DNA from: RYN-428 sp035551995
GTDB lineage: Bacteria; Planctomycetota; Phycisphaerae; Tepidisphaerales; Tepidisphaeraceae
Direction of reading: 5' to 3'
Length of the DNA: 64,000 nt
NCBI GenBank assembly: GCA_035551995.1
Contig: DASZME010000061.1
Coordinates: forward strand, 28,846-92,845
The first letter of the stretch is position 1. Each line of letters begins with the position of its first letter. Below, piece by piece: positions 24,342 to 33,072 of the stretch. A model generated the notes under the pieces. The model had not been told where the DNA came from. It searched no databases and saw only the letters and a list, made by a program, of their open reading frames with translations. Position numbers and translations under genes: made by a program.

Positions 24342-26138
24342 TCAACTTGCCCCTCGGTTTTCCCGCACGCTGAATTCCAGCTTCCAGCGCTGGTCCGATA
24401 TCGTGCTGACGCACCATAACTCGAACATACCCAACTCCGTGATCTTCGAATGAAAACGTACTGGCACATAATCTTCTTCGACATTCTCCGGCTTGGGCAG
24501 ATGGGCCTCGAGCGAATCGGTTTCGGTTATTTCCTCGTCCGTCCATCGCTTGATCAGAGCGCCCGGCTTGTCCTGCTTTCGAGCCGCGGCGCTGAAGAAA
24601 CGGAAGACGGCCGGTTCGCCGACGACCAGTCCGATTTCCTCGCCGGCGACGTCGGCTTCGGTCCCCTCTTCCATGCCGAACGGCACGACGCACAGCGCCT
24701 GCAGGGGCCGGGCGGCGCCGGGAATGGCTGGGCCCGAGGTTTCGACGCCGACGTAATAAGAGCGCGCCGCGCCGCCGCGGATGCGCACGCCTCGCCCGCG
24801 CTTGGCGGCGCCGTAATACGCGGCGCCGCGCGCGACGGCGTCGTCGTAATCGGTGTTTCCCTCCAGAACGTCCGGCTGCGTTTTCTTGCCGAACCAATCG
24901 GCCATGACCTCCCCCAGCCGCTCGCGAAAAACCGGCGATTTGAACACGCCGCCGTTAAACAAAACGTGCGTCGGCCGAACAGGGGCGCCGTCGGTCGCGT
25001 GGGCGGAAAGGAAGGCGGCAAGATGGCGGGTGATGGCGGTGTCGGCTTCATAGGGAAGTCCGATCTCGCGAAAACCCGACGCCCGGCGGCGGGCCGGTTT
25101 GTCGCTTATATCACAATTGGGGAAAAAGCCATTAACCAGCAGTTCTTGAATCGCCTCGCGCTCGAGATCGACCGAGATGGTTCCGCCGACCAGTTTGCTT
25201 CCGCGCCCCAGAACGGCGACCGGGTGCTTCTTCGGCCCATTGTCTCCGAGCAGCGTCTCCTTGGCCGTCCGGCATGCGTGCCAGAGCGAAACGGATTGCC
25301 ACGGATTGAGCTCGACCCCTTTTTCGGAAAAGGCGGCGGTGGCCGAGTGGGCGATGGCCAGGTCCATGTTATCCCCGCCGACGAGAGTGTGATTTCCGAC
25401 CGCGATGCGGCGGAGGGAAAGCTCGCCCCCTTCATCGCTGACGCCGATGAGGGTGAAATCGGTGGTGCCGCCGCCGATGTCGCAGACCAGCAGCGTATCG
25501 CCGACATTGAGCTTTCTTCGCCAGGCGTCGCCTCTGTCGGCCAGCCAGGCGTACAGCGCCGCCTGCGGCTCTTCGAGCAGGACCATGTCGTGCGCAAGGC
25601 CCGCGAGCAACGCCGCCTCGCGCGTCAGTTCGCGCGCGCTGGCGTCGAAAGACGCCGGGACGGTCAAGACGACCTGCTGCTCGGCGATCGGCGCGTCGGG
25701 AAAGGCGGCCGTCCACGCGGCGACGAGATGCTGCAGATAACGTCGCGACGCCTCGACCGGCGAAACCTTCGCCACATCCGGCGGAGCGTCCCACGGCAGA
25801 ATCGGCTGATGCCGATCGACCCGGCTGTGTGCCAGCCAGGACTTGGCCGACGAAACCGTCCGGGTCGGCACATCCGCCGCCTGGCGCACGGCCAGGGCGC
25901 CGACGGCATACGCATTCGCTCGCGCCCACGGAAGATCGAACGCCGCCGCCGCCGCATCCTGATCCGTCCCAAGATATAGGAACGAAGGCAGCATGTTCCG
26001 CGCCTCGATCGTCGAAGCGGCCACAAGCTGAGGAACGGGAAGAATCGAAACCCGCGGCCGATCTTCCCCCAACTGCGTGTAGGCAAGCACGCTGTTGGTG
26101 GTGCCGAGGTCGATTCCGATTGCATATTGCGATGGCAT
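24342..26138 (-). CDS. Hsp70-like protein, smaller partner
   Basis: This 598-residue Hsp70-type ATPase has IGIDLGTTNSVLAY at residues 7-20, LLVCDIGGGTTDFTLI in the middle and VLFNGGVFKSPVFRERL in subdomain II. It ends after a short beta-rich region (VRFHSKITELGMFELWC) that matches the same region of the neighbouring larger protein. It lacks the canonical DnaK C-terminal lid and the EEVD-type tail. The start at 26138 is supported by AAGGA six bases upstream. It is the first gene of a two-gene operon and is divergent from the membrane-TPR gene. In several proteobacteria such pairs follow a DUF2760 gene; none is seen here. Confidence 0.88.
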   Translation of the reverse strand: MPSQYAIGIDLGTTNSVLAYTQLGEDRPRVSILPVPQLVAASTIEARNMLPSFLYLGTDQDAAAAAFDLPWARANAYAVGALAVRQAADVPTRTVSSAKSWLAHSRVDRHQPILPWDAPPDVAKVSPVEASRRYLQHLVAAWTAAFPDAPIAEQQVVLTVPASFDASARELTREAALLAGLAHDMVLLEEPQAALYAWLADRGDAWRRKLNVGDTLLVCDIGGGTTDFTLIGVSDEGGELSLRRIAVGNHTLVGGDNMDLAIAHSATAAFSEKGVELNPWQSVSLWHACRTAKETLLGDNGPKKHPVAVLGRGSKLVGGTISVDLEREAIQELLVNGFFPNCDISDKPARRRASGFREIGLPYEADTAITRHLAAFLSAHATDGAPVRPTHVLFNGGVFKSPVFRERLGEVMADWFGKKTQPDVLEGNTDYDDAVARGAAYYGAAKRGRGVRIRGGAARSYYVGVETSGPAIPGAARPLQALCVVPFGMEEGTEADVAGEEIGLVVGEPAVFRFFSAAARKQDKPGALIKRWTDEEITETDSLEAHLPKPENVEEDYVPVRFHSKITELGMFELWCVSTISDQRWKLEFSVRENRGAS

Positions 26139-26172
26139 GAATTCCTTCTTCTCGTTCCAAGCGCCGCGGGAG

Positions 26173-26178
26173 ATTATA
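26173..26178 (-). promoter_or_regulatory. Possible -10 element of the Hsp70-pair operon
   Basis: On the minus strand TATAAT lies 34 bases upstream of the ATG at 26138. The hexamer at -35 spacing is poor. The 202-base divergent region (26139-26340) must also hold the promoter of the plus-strand TPR gene, which I cannot place. Confidence 0.35.
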
Positions 26179-26340
26179 TCGACTCAAAGCGCGGCCGTCC
26201 GCGCCGCCGCTTCGCCCCCCGCGGCTGATGAAGCGGATTGGTCGATTCGGCGCAACTTCCACCGCGCGTCAGCATAACATTGCCTGTCCGGATGTATTGC
26301 GTTATCACCCTTGGCGGTGGGGAAATCGGAGTTTCTTGTC

Positions 26341-28287
26341 ATGGCTATCCAGGCGCCCCGTCGCAAAACCGCAGCAAAACAGCGCGGCGCCAGGAGTTCG
26401 TTGGGAACGACTGGCCGCGATTGGATCGCGCTGGCGTTGCTCGCGGTCATCACGTTCGCGGTTTTTGCCCCCGTATGCGGCGCCACGTTCGTATACTGGG
26501 ATGACAACCTCAATGTGTCGAAGAACGCGTCGCTTAATCCGCCGACCGTTGAGTCCGTGGCGCATTTCTGGTGGGACCCATATCTCGATCTATATATTCC
26601 CCTGACATACACGGCATGGGGCCTGCTCGCGATGGCGGCGCAGCTTCCTCAGCCGGATACTAACGGGCTGCTGCTCAATCCGGCCGTTTTCCATGTCGCG
26701 AATTTGTTGGTGCACGTCGCCTCGGTCATGATCGTTTACCGAATATTGCGACGACTCATCGGCCCCCGATGGCCGGCGGCGGCCGGAGCGCTCCTGTTCG
26801 CCGTTCATCCGCTGCAGGTCGAACCGGTCGCGTGGATCACCGGCATGAAAGACCTCCTCAGCGGCCTGCTGGCGCTGATCGCGATTCATCAATACATTTG
26901 TTTCGCGCAAACACCCAAAGACAGCCTCCACGACGCGAAGCGCATTCGATATTACGTTCTCTCCGCCACCGCATTCGTGTTAGCGCTGTTATCCAAGCCG
27001 TCGGCGATGGTGGCGCCGTTCCTCATGCTCGTCATCGAACTCGGCGTCATCCGCCGATCCCTGCGTCAGCGCGAAATCCGGGCGGCGGTAAAACCCCTGT
27101 CGCCGATGCTGATTCTCTCCGTCGGCTGGGTCGTCGTTTCGACATTCGTGCAGAGCGTGGCGAAACCGGCCGATGGCGGACACGTCTTGCTTCGACCGCT
27201 GATCGCCGCCGACGCGCTGGCGTTTTACCTTTACAAACTGTTCGTCCCTGTGTCGTTCTGCATGAACTACGACCACGCGCCGATGACGGTGATCCGATCG
27301 GGTTGGCTCTATTTCACATGGATCGCCCCGGCGGCACTTCTGGCGATAAGCGTCGGATTTTATCGCAAAGTCCCCTGGCTGCTTCCGTCGGCGCTGCTGT
27401 TTGTGGTCGGCGTGGCGCCGGTGCTGGGGTTGACGCCCTTTTCATTTCAACGATTTTCGACGGTCGCGGATCGATATGTCTATCTTTCGATGCTCGGGCC
27501 GGCGCTGGCCCTGGCGGCGATACTCGCTCGATGGCGCGGGACGGCGCCGCGCGACGGCGATCACCCCGCTGCTTCCGCGACGCCGCCAGCGGCGCGGTCG
27601 ATCATCGTCGTTTTATTTGTCCTGTTGGGCATGCGCAGTTTCGTACAGACTTTCGTCTGGAAAGACACGAAGCGGCTATTCACGCACGCCTTGAAAATAA
27701 ACCCCCGAAGCTACGACGCCTATGCCGGCCTGGCCGCGGACAGCGAGCAGCACAAGGAGCCTTATGAGGCGATCAAGTATGCGAATCTCGCCATCGCGAC
27801 GGACCCCGATCGGCCAGACGCCTATGTAACGCTCGGCACGATCGACACCAGCCTCGGCCAAGCAGCCAAGGCCGAGCCGTTGCTGGAGAAAGCGGTCGCG
27901 CTCAGCCCCGACAACGTCCAGGCTTTGATGATGCTCGGCAGCCTTCGTGGCTTGCAGGGCCGCAATGTCGAGGCCGAGACCCTCCTTCGTAAAGCGATCA
28001 AAATTAATCCGCTCGCCGAACAGGCCCATCTCAATCTCACGGTCCTTTTGGCCTCCGTCAATCGATTTCAGGAGGCGATGGAACAGGCGGAATTGGCGGT
28101 GCGTCTGGACGCCGGCGATCCGTTGGCGCAGACTTACTTGGCCATGCTTCTCGCCCAGCGTCATGATCGCGAGGCGGCGTTGGAGCATCTGCGGATCGCG
28201 TTGCATATCGATCCCACGCTCCCGCAGGCGATAGGCGCGTATGATCAACTGACCCGGCCGCGCCGTCCGAAAATGCCGAGTCCATGA
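26341..28287 (+). CDS. Polytopic membrane protein with C-terminal TPR repeats (TMTC / O-mannosyltransferase-like)
   Basis: This 648-residue protein has two parts. Residues 1-435 are hydrophobic with about ten membrane segments and the early loop FVYWDDNLNVSKN, resembling the acidic first-loop motif of GT-C transferases. Further motifs are FAVHPLQVEPVAWITGMKD and STVADRYVYLSMLGPAL. Residues about 450-640 are five or so TPR units (for example YVTLGTIDTSLGQAAKAEPL). The arrangement recalls TMTC-type protein O-mannosyltransferases and related bacterial proteins that modify exported proteins using polyprenyl-phosphate sugars. The substrate is inferred only from this architecture. The start at 26341 is preferred over 26311 because CGGAG precedes it. 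Confidence 0.8.
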   Translation: MAIQAPRRKTAAKQRGARSSLGTTGRDWIALALLAVITFAVFAPVCGATFVYWDDNLNVSKNASLNPPTVESVAHFWWDPYLDLYIPLTYTAWGLLAMAAQLPQPDTNGLLLNPAVFHVANLLVHVASVMIVYRILRRLIGPRWPAAAGALLFAVHPLQVEPVAWITGMKDLLSGLLALIAIHQYICFAQTPKDSLHDAKRIRYYVLSATAFVLALLSKPSAMVAPFLMLVIELGVIRRSLRQREIRAAVKPLSPMLILSVGWVVVSTFVQSVAKPADGGHVLLRPLIAADALAFYLYKLFVPVSFCMNYDHAPMTVIRSGWLYFTWIAPAALLAISVGFYRKVPWLLPSALLFVVGVAPVLGLTPFSFQRFSTVADRYVYLSMLGPALALAAILARWRGTAPRDGDHPAASATPPAARSIIVVLFVLLGMRSFVQTFVWKDTKRLFTHALKINPRSYDAYAGLAADSEQHKEPYEAIKYANLAIATDPDRPDAYVTLGTIDTSLGQAAKAEPLLEKAVALSPDNVQALMMLGSLRGLQGRNVEAETLLRKAIKINPLAEQAHLNLTVLLASVNRFQEAMEQAELAVRLDAGDPLAQTYLAMLLAQRHDREAALEHLRIALHIDPTLPQAIGAYDQLTRPRRPKMPSP

Positions 28288-28324
28288 TCAAGCACGACTT
28301 TAAGCGCCAGGCTGGGTGCGTCGA

Positions 28325-28430
28325 AGTGCGTTTCTCAGGGCGCCGTCGCGTTGCTGCGTTTACTATAGCGGCCCCGCGCTGCGGGGCGTATCTCGCGCCC
28401 GAAACTCGCGCCGCCAACACTAGGAATGCG
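28325..28430. repeat. Family C MITE-like palindromic repeat, copy 3
   Basis: Core ggccccgcgctgcggggc is preceded by gcgttgctgcgtttactata and followed by a stretch ending near ccaacac. The left end gtgcgtttctca and right end aggaatgcg correspond to the imperfect ends seen in copies 1 and 2. It lies in the 410-base gap between the TPR gene and the polysaccharide locus. Apart from this and the terminator at 28588 I see nothing coding there. Confidence 0.65.
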
Positions 28431-28587
28431 ATAGCACAGGCGTCTCGCCCCATGCCGTCATCTTAACACTCGGAAGTCGCGTCGCGCGGGGTGGATCGCG
28501 TCGCCCACTTTAAGAAAACGTATCAGGCCATAGGCACGGCACGCCGGCGTCTGCCGCTCAAGCTCTTCGAGAGACTCGTCCAATAAA

Positions 28588-28625
28588 GCCAAAAAAAATG
28601 CCCGGACTCTCGTGAGCCCAGGCCG
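28588..28625 (-). terminator. Rho-independent terminator at the end of the polysaccharide locus
   Basis: On the minus strand, stem 28623-28614 pairs with 28609-28600 (8 of 10 pairs, loop of four) and is followed by eight T (28598-28591). It lies about 75 bases after the stop codon of the Wzc-like gene. Confidence 0.7.
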
Positions 28626-28698
28626 GTGCAAATTACCGCGAAATCAATTTACCGTTGCGACGGCCATCAGCCGCTGATAGTTTCCTTCGACTACACCT

Positions 28699-30894
28699 TC
28701 AACTTCGCTGGCGCCACGGCATTTTTTTGGCGTTTTCCCTATCCGAGTTCCGATTCATCACCGTTCCAAGTAGTCGTCCCTGGTGTGTAGTCAATTCACA
28801 GATGGACTCGGCGGCAGAAACCGCGGAGGTCGACTCGGTATTGACCAATAGATAGCAGTCCATGGACGCGAGAATCGGCGTTTTGTCAGCACTTGCCAGT
28901 AACGGTCCGGTGTCGATAATCAGGTAGTCATAGTCGCGCCCGACGGTCTTCAGATATGTCCCGATGTCCGCCCATGCCAAAAGTTCCGTTGGATCGGAAT
29001 CGGTTCGGCCGGCGGGAAGTAGATCCAGATCCTGAATTTTGGTTTGGAAGATTGACGAGCCGTGGTCCGCGTTACCTTCGACCAGTTCACAAAACCCGGG
29101 TACTAACGGCACGCCGAATGATTTATGCAAAAACGGATGGCGCAAATCCGCGTCGACGAGAAGAATGCGTTTGCCGTTCTTATTCAGCGCGATCGCCAAT
29201 CCTGCCGCCACGGTTGTGCGGCCTTCGCGTCGGTGAGCACTCGTGACGCAGAGCGTGAAGGGATCGCCTGCGTTACCGGGTGCAACCCGCATCTCCACGC
29301 GATGGCCCAATTGATAAAAAGAATCGGCGATAGACGCGTGAAAATGCAGATCACGCGTGTCATTCCTGGGCTGGGGGGATGCAAAGGGAATGTCGCCGAT
29401 TCGTGGCGCCCCGCCGTGTTCGGCTACGACGACAGACGTGCCAACGGCGCCACTGGCGCCAATCGCGAACATGAGCAGTGACGCAGCCGAGAAACCGCCT
29501 GCTCCGGCAATCGCGGCATATTTCATTCGCCGATGGGATGTATGCAACACTGGGGGACCGACTGATCGAACACGCTCAAGCGACGCCATCTGATCCACAT
29601 GTATCGTTTGCCGCGGCGAACTTCCGACCTCAAGAACAACTTGATGAACCTTTAAAGCCAATTCATCGCAGCGATGGTTTTCTTCCTGAATTTGTCGCTC
29701 AAGTTTTTTTGCCGCCGTTTTCAGCGCACTGCGCCGTTGGAGGTCACTCGCGAGGGCAGTGGATTTCTCCTCGAGCTCGCGGAGCATGTTGTCGCATGTA
29801 AGCTCCTGCTGAATGAGACTGTCTAGCCTGTTTTGTGCATCGTCATTTGCGTCGGCAATGGCAGCATCACGCTCGCCGACGATCGCCGCATGAACCTCCG
29901 CCTTGAGTTCTTCCTCCCGTCGTTTGATCAATGCGTCAGCTCGCTTGACGCGCCCGGCCGCGATAATAACGTCGCGATGCTGTTCGGTCTTCCCGGCCGC
30001 AAGCTCCGCGTTATAATCGCGTGCTCCTATGAGGCGCTCCTTGACTGCGTCTTGATAAATCCGGTCGGCTTGCCTTGACTGGTTGAGTCGTTGGCTCTCC
30101 ATTACAGAGAATCTCTCAATCATTCCGTCAGCGGAATTCTGTCGCAGGCGATCCAGTCTCTCGTGGGCGGCTGTCCGAGCGGATTCCAGTCGCGCCTTTT
30201 TCAGCCTAAATCGCTCGATTCCCGTCGCGATTCCCGCCTGCCGCTCGCTCATTCCAATAACATCAGACGCCGCGATGAATTTTTCTTTCTGTGTTTCGAG
30301 CGAACGAACGAAGGCTTCGCTGGCGTGAATCGGCTTATCAGGATCGTCAGGAGCGTGGGCCGCGGGTGGTTGGCGCTTCAGACACCGCGCGACCAATTGA
30401 TCGGCGAGGACGTTTGCGAAATTCACCGCGCTGGCAGGGTCTTCAAACCTCGTCTCGATTCGAACAAAATTCGAGCCGCGTAACATCTCCACCGAAAATG
30501 ATGATTCCAGGCGATGAAGAAAATTCGCCCGCGCCGGCGGATTTATCGAATCATGGTCGTTCAACCAGGGAACCACGGCGCGAACTTCCTGGCGTGCGAC
30601 TAACTGAAGCAATTCGTCCGGCTCGCGGAGAAAATGAATTTCAGACAAGACAATATCGGTGACTTTTTCGTAGGACGACGTATTAATGTCCTCATCATTA
30701 GTCGCGTCGAACTTCAGCGCCGCAACCGCCTGATAGACAGGTTGTGGTTGAGCGCGCTCCGCCATGAAATAAAACCCGATTGCGACGCCGGCCGTGAAGA
30801 CAGGAAGCAGCAATCTGCGCGTGGACCACCACATTCCCGTTGCTTTGGTTGGAGCGGCGTCAACGCGACCGTCTCTGTCTGTGGCGGATGTCAT
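28699..30894 (-). CDS. Wzz/Wzc-like chain-length determinant with tyrosine-kinase-type ATPase domain, atypical Walker A
   Basis: This 731-residue inner-membrane protein has one membrane helix near residues 27-45. A long periplasmic coiled-coil region (about 190-420, rich in Glu/Arg/Lys heptads) and a second helix (about 455-485) follow. The cytoplasmic BY-kinase-like ATPase domain comes last. Walker A' (ILLVDADLRHP) and Walker B (YLIIDTGPLL) are clear, but the Walker A segment reads SAHRREGRTTVAAG, with Arg where the family has the invariant Lys of GxGKT/S. The C-terminus ends in KKMPWRQRS without the Tyr-rich tail normally autophosphorylated. It would pair with the Wza-like protein encoded just upstream to control polymer length and export; kinase activity is doubtful. 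Confidence 0.85.
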   Translation of the reverse strand: MTSATDRDGRVDAAPTKATGMWWSTRRLLLPVFTAGVAIGFYFMAERAQPQPVYQAVAALKFDATNDEDINTSSYEKVTDIVLSEIHFLREPDELLQLVARQEVRAVVPWLNDHDSINPPARANFLHRLESSFSVEMLRGSNFVRIETRFEDPASAVNFANVLADQLVARCLKRQPPAAHAPDDPDKPIHASEAFVRSLETQKEKFIAASDVIGMSERQAGIATGIERFRLKKARLESARTAAHERLDRLRQNSADGMIERFSVMESQRLNQSRQADRIYQDAVKERLIGARDYNAELAAGKTEQHRDVIIAAGRVKRADALIKRREEELKAEVHAAIVGERDAAIADANDDAQNRLDSLIQQELTCDNMLRELEEKSTALASDLQRRSALKTAAKKLERQIQEENHRCDELALKVHQVVLEVGSSPRQTIHVDQMASLERVRSVGPPVLHTSHRRMKYAAIAGAGGFSAASLLMFAIGASGAVGTSVVVAEHGGAPRIGDIPFASPQPRNDTRDLHFHASIADSFYQLGHRVEMRVAPGNAGDPFTLCVTSAHRREGRTTVAAGLAIALNKNGKRILLVDADLRHPFLHKSFGVPLVPGFCELVEGNADHGSSIFQTKIQDLDLLPAGRTDSDPTELLAWADIGTYLKTVGRDYDYLIIDTGPLLASADKTPILASMDCYLLVNTESTSAVSAAESICELTTHQGRLLGTVMNRNSDRENAKKMPWRQRS

Positions 30895-30969
30895 ACGTTA
30901 GGATGGCGGTCGTACGAAAGAAACAGTCGTGGGAAAGAACAACGCCGCTATAGGTTTAGGCCGACGGGG

Positions 30970-31701
30970 TTAGATTCCTGATTTGGCGGCCGACACGATG
31001 CCGACTGGAGTAGTGACCAAGCTGGCCGAACCAGTAAGTGGTCCAAGCAACCGTTGTAGCGCAAAATTCCATTCCGACAGCGGGTTGTATGGGACGTAAA
31101 TGATATCGCCTTCCTCCAGCAGGTAATTCTGACTGAGGTCCCCATGTTCGGCGACCTTCGAGAAATTCACGACAACCGTCGCGTTGGGTTCGCCGTTGCG
31201 TCCGGGTCGACTAATGCGAATCTGTTCAGGCCAACCGTCAGGGGTGTATCCCGCGGTGGCCAATGCCGTGACGACCGTTACGCGTCCTAGATACGGGTGC
31301 TTTCCCTGGCCGCCGGTGCCAAAGCCAAAGACGTAGTAGAACTTGCTGTTGGCGACGACATCGAGGCGGATTTCGGGATTCTTATAATACTTCGAGGCCA
31401 GATGGGTTATATCCGCGGCGATCTCCGAAGGCGTCTTGCCCGCGGCAAGTACTTCCCCGACAAGATCCAAGGAAACCTTTCCATCGGGTCGCACTATCTG
31501 GTGTTGACCGTCCAATTCCTTTATGTCGACGGCGTGTATTACAATTTCATCCGGTGGATCGACGCGGTATTCCCGTTCGGAAACCTCGTGAAGACCGGCG
31601 TTGCGAAAGACGCCGCGGGGACCTTCGGCATTTGGAGTGCTCTGCAAAGCGCACCCGGCCAATGCGAGCGCCAACAACGACAAAACGATCAGTCGCACCA
31701 T
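30970..31701 (-). CDS. Polysaccharide export lipoprotein, Wza family
   Basis: From the ATG at 31701 (AAGGAAG upstream) the protein is 243 residues with a lipoprotein signal peptide. The lipobox is LALAGC with Cys17. The poly-export domain starts at YRVDPPDEIVIHAV and contains IVRPDGKVSLDLVGEVLAAG and KYYKNPEIRLDV. An SLBB-like part follows (GRVTVVTALATAGYTPDG), ending at LEEGDIIYVPYNPL. Wza forms the outer-membrane exit channel for capsule or exopolysaccharide. It is shorter than E. coli Wza, lacking one SLBB unit and possibly the C-terminal membrane helix. It is encoded directly before the Wzc-like gene, the standard pairing. Confidence 0.9.
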   Translation of the reverse strand: MVRLIVLSLLALALAGCALQSTPNAEGPRGVFRNAGLHEVSEREYRVDPPDEIVIHAVDIKELDGQHQIVRPDGKVSLDLVGEVLAAGKTPSEIAADITHLASKYYKNPEIRLDVVANSKFYYVFGFGTGGQGKHPYLGRVTVVTALATAGYTPDGWPEQIRISRPGRNGEPNATVVVNFSKVAEHGDLSQNYLLEEGDIIYVPYNPLSEWNFALQRLLGPLTGSASLVTTPVGIVSAAKSGI

Positions 31702-31782
31702 AGAACTTCCTTGCAGGTTTGAAACGTCGATTTTGCGCAGCTTCAATTAAGCGCGGCGTGCAATATGAGCAGGGTAGAATCG

Positions 31783-33072
31783 CTATGCGAACGTTAAGGG
31801 GCGCGCGCACTCTTGAAGAAACCGCTCATAACGAGTCAGGACTTGCGACCAGGCATATTCGGAAACTGAATCGGCAAGCCGCTGTGCCCCGCCATCTTCC
31901 GCTACATAGTCATCTTGTACGATCATGCGAAGTTTCTTTGCGATTTCTGTAACGTCGGCAGGGTCGTCCAATAATTCACCTGATTCTCCCTCGTGAACCG
32001 CCACAGCGGCCCCTGCGATTCGGCTTGTCAAAACCGGCAAGCCACATGCGAGCGCCTCGACAATAACCAAGCCCCATGCTTCGTATTGCGTCGGCAGAGC
32101 AAACGCATCGGCGGCCGCATAATAGCGGGCGACATCCGAAGTTGCGCCCGGAAACTTCACTCGTTGCGACATTCCCCGTCGAGCAATCTCCGCGAAATAC
32201 GCATTCGGCGAGAAGCGCCCGACCGCCAACAGGTGAACCCGAGAATCCCCCATCGATTCAATCGCGCGCAAAAGGGCTGCGAATCCCTTACGTTCTAACT
32301 CATTCGCGACAAACAAGATCACCTTGTCTTTTGGGAAATAACCGAGTTCGTTTCGAACCTGGTCGCGAAGTTGCATGCGTCGCTCCGGACTAAACTCCTC
32401 TGGCGAATAGCCGTTGGGCAACAACTCGATGTCCTCAGGCGGCACATTGTATAGTCGCATGAGATCATGCTTGACTTGCGGGGTCAAAGCGAGGAGTTTG
32501 CGATAGTTCCCTCGGCGGAATTGTTTCGCTTCAAGTCGCAAGATAATTGGATGAGCCGGATTAAGGCGCTGCTTCCACCACAATTTGGAAAATGTCCGTC
32601 GAAAGAGCCTACTCCGTTCGAGCCAGGCGCGATGAACGCTCTGCACCCAAACCACGCCGCCGAGCGGGCAAACGCAACCGAAACTGCCAAGAACGTTAAA
32701 TGCATCGAGGTCGACAAGACGGCTGGAGCGTCGAAAGAAAGACGGCCCGGCCAGGAAAAGCGCGGCACGCGATGCCGGCACTTGTCTATGAACTATTTGG
32801 CTACCGCCGAATTTACGGTTGCCTGTACCTTCCCATTCTGTTGCAAATACCTCGACCCGATGACCTTTGGCGGCAAGATGGTTGGCGCATTCGTATGCGA
32901 TTCGCTCGACGCCGCCACGCCGATGGACCCCTGGAAAAGCCAGCGCGATCTTCATTGCCGCCGGTGGGGTCGCCGCAGGATTGGCGCAGGCTGTCGCCAG
33001 AGAAGGGGTCGAGACAGCCGGTACGGCAGCCACACCTCGTTTACCGTGTTCTATAGATACGCCGCGATTCAT
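31783..33072 (-). CDS. Glycosyltransferase family 4
   Basis: This is a two-domain GT-B protein of 429 residues. The N-terminal domain starts KIALAFPGVHRRGGVERIAY, with the Gly-rich donor/acceptor loop. The C-terminal domain has ILFVANELERKGFAALLRAI and the EX7E motif in EAWGLVIVEALACG. It resembles WaaG-type hexosyltransferases. The start at 33072 overlaps the previous gene's stop as ATGA. A second candidate, MKIALAF (32955), matches family N-termini better but loses this coupling. The chosen start leaves about 39 unconserved residues. Confidence 0.85.
   Translation of the reverse strand: MNRGVSIEHGKRGVAAVPAVSTPSLATACANPAATPPAAMKIALAFPGVHRRGGVERIAYECANHLAAKGHRVEVFATEWEGTGNRKFGGSQIVHRQVPASRAALFLAGPSFFRRSSRLVDLDAFNVLGSFGCVCPLGGVVWVQSVHRAWLERSRLFRRTFSKLWWKQRLNPAHPIILRLEAKQFRRGNYRKLLALTPQVKHDLMRLYNVPPEDIELLPNGYSPEEFSPERRMQLRDQVRNELGYFPKDKVILFVANELERKGFAALLRAIESMGDSRVHLLAVGRFSPNAYFAEIARRGMSQRVKFPGATSDVARYYAAADAFALPTQYEAWGLVIVEALACGLPVLTSRIAGAAVAVHEGESGELLDDPADVTEIAKKLRMIVQDDYVAEDGGAQRLADSVSEYAWSQVLTRYERFLQECARPLTFA

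Noticed and set aside
24450..25979. 509-codon open frame on the plus strand opposite the smaller Hsp70-like gene
   Set aside because: It is antisense to intact ATPase motifs; high GC creates long shadow frames.
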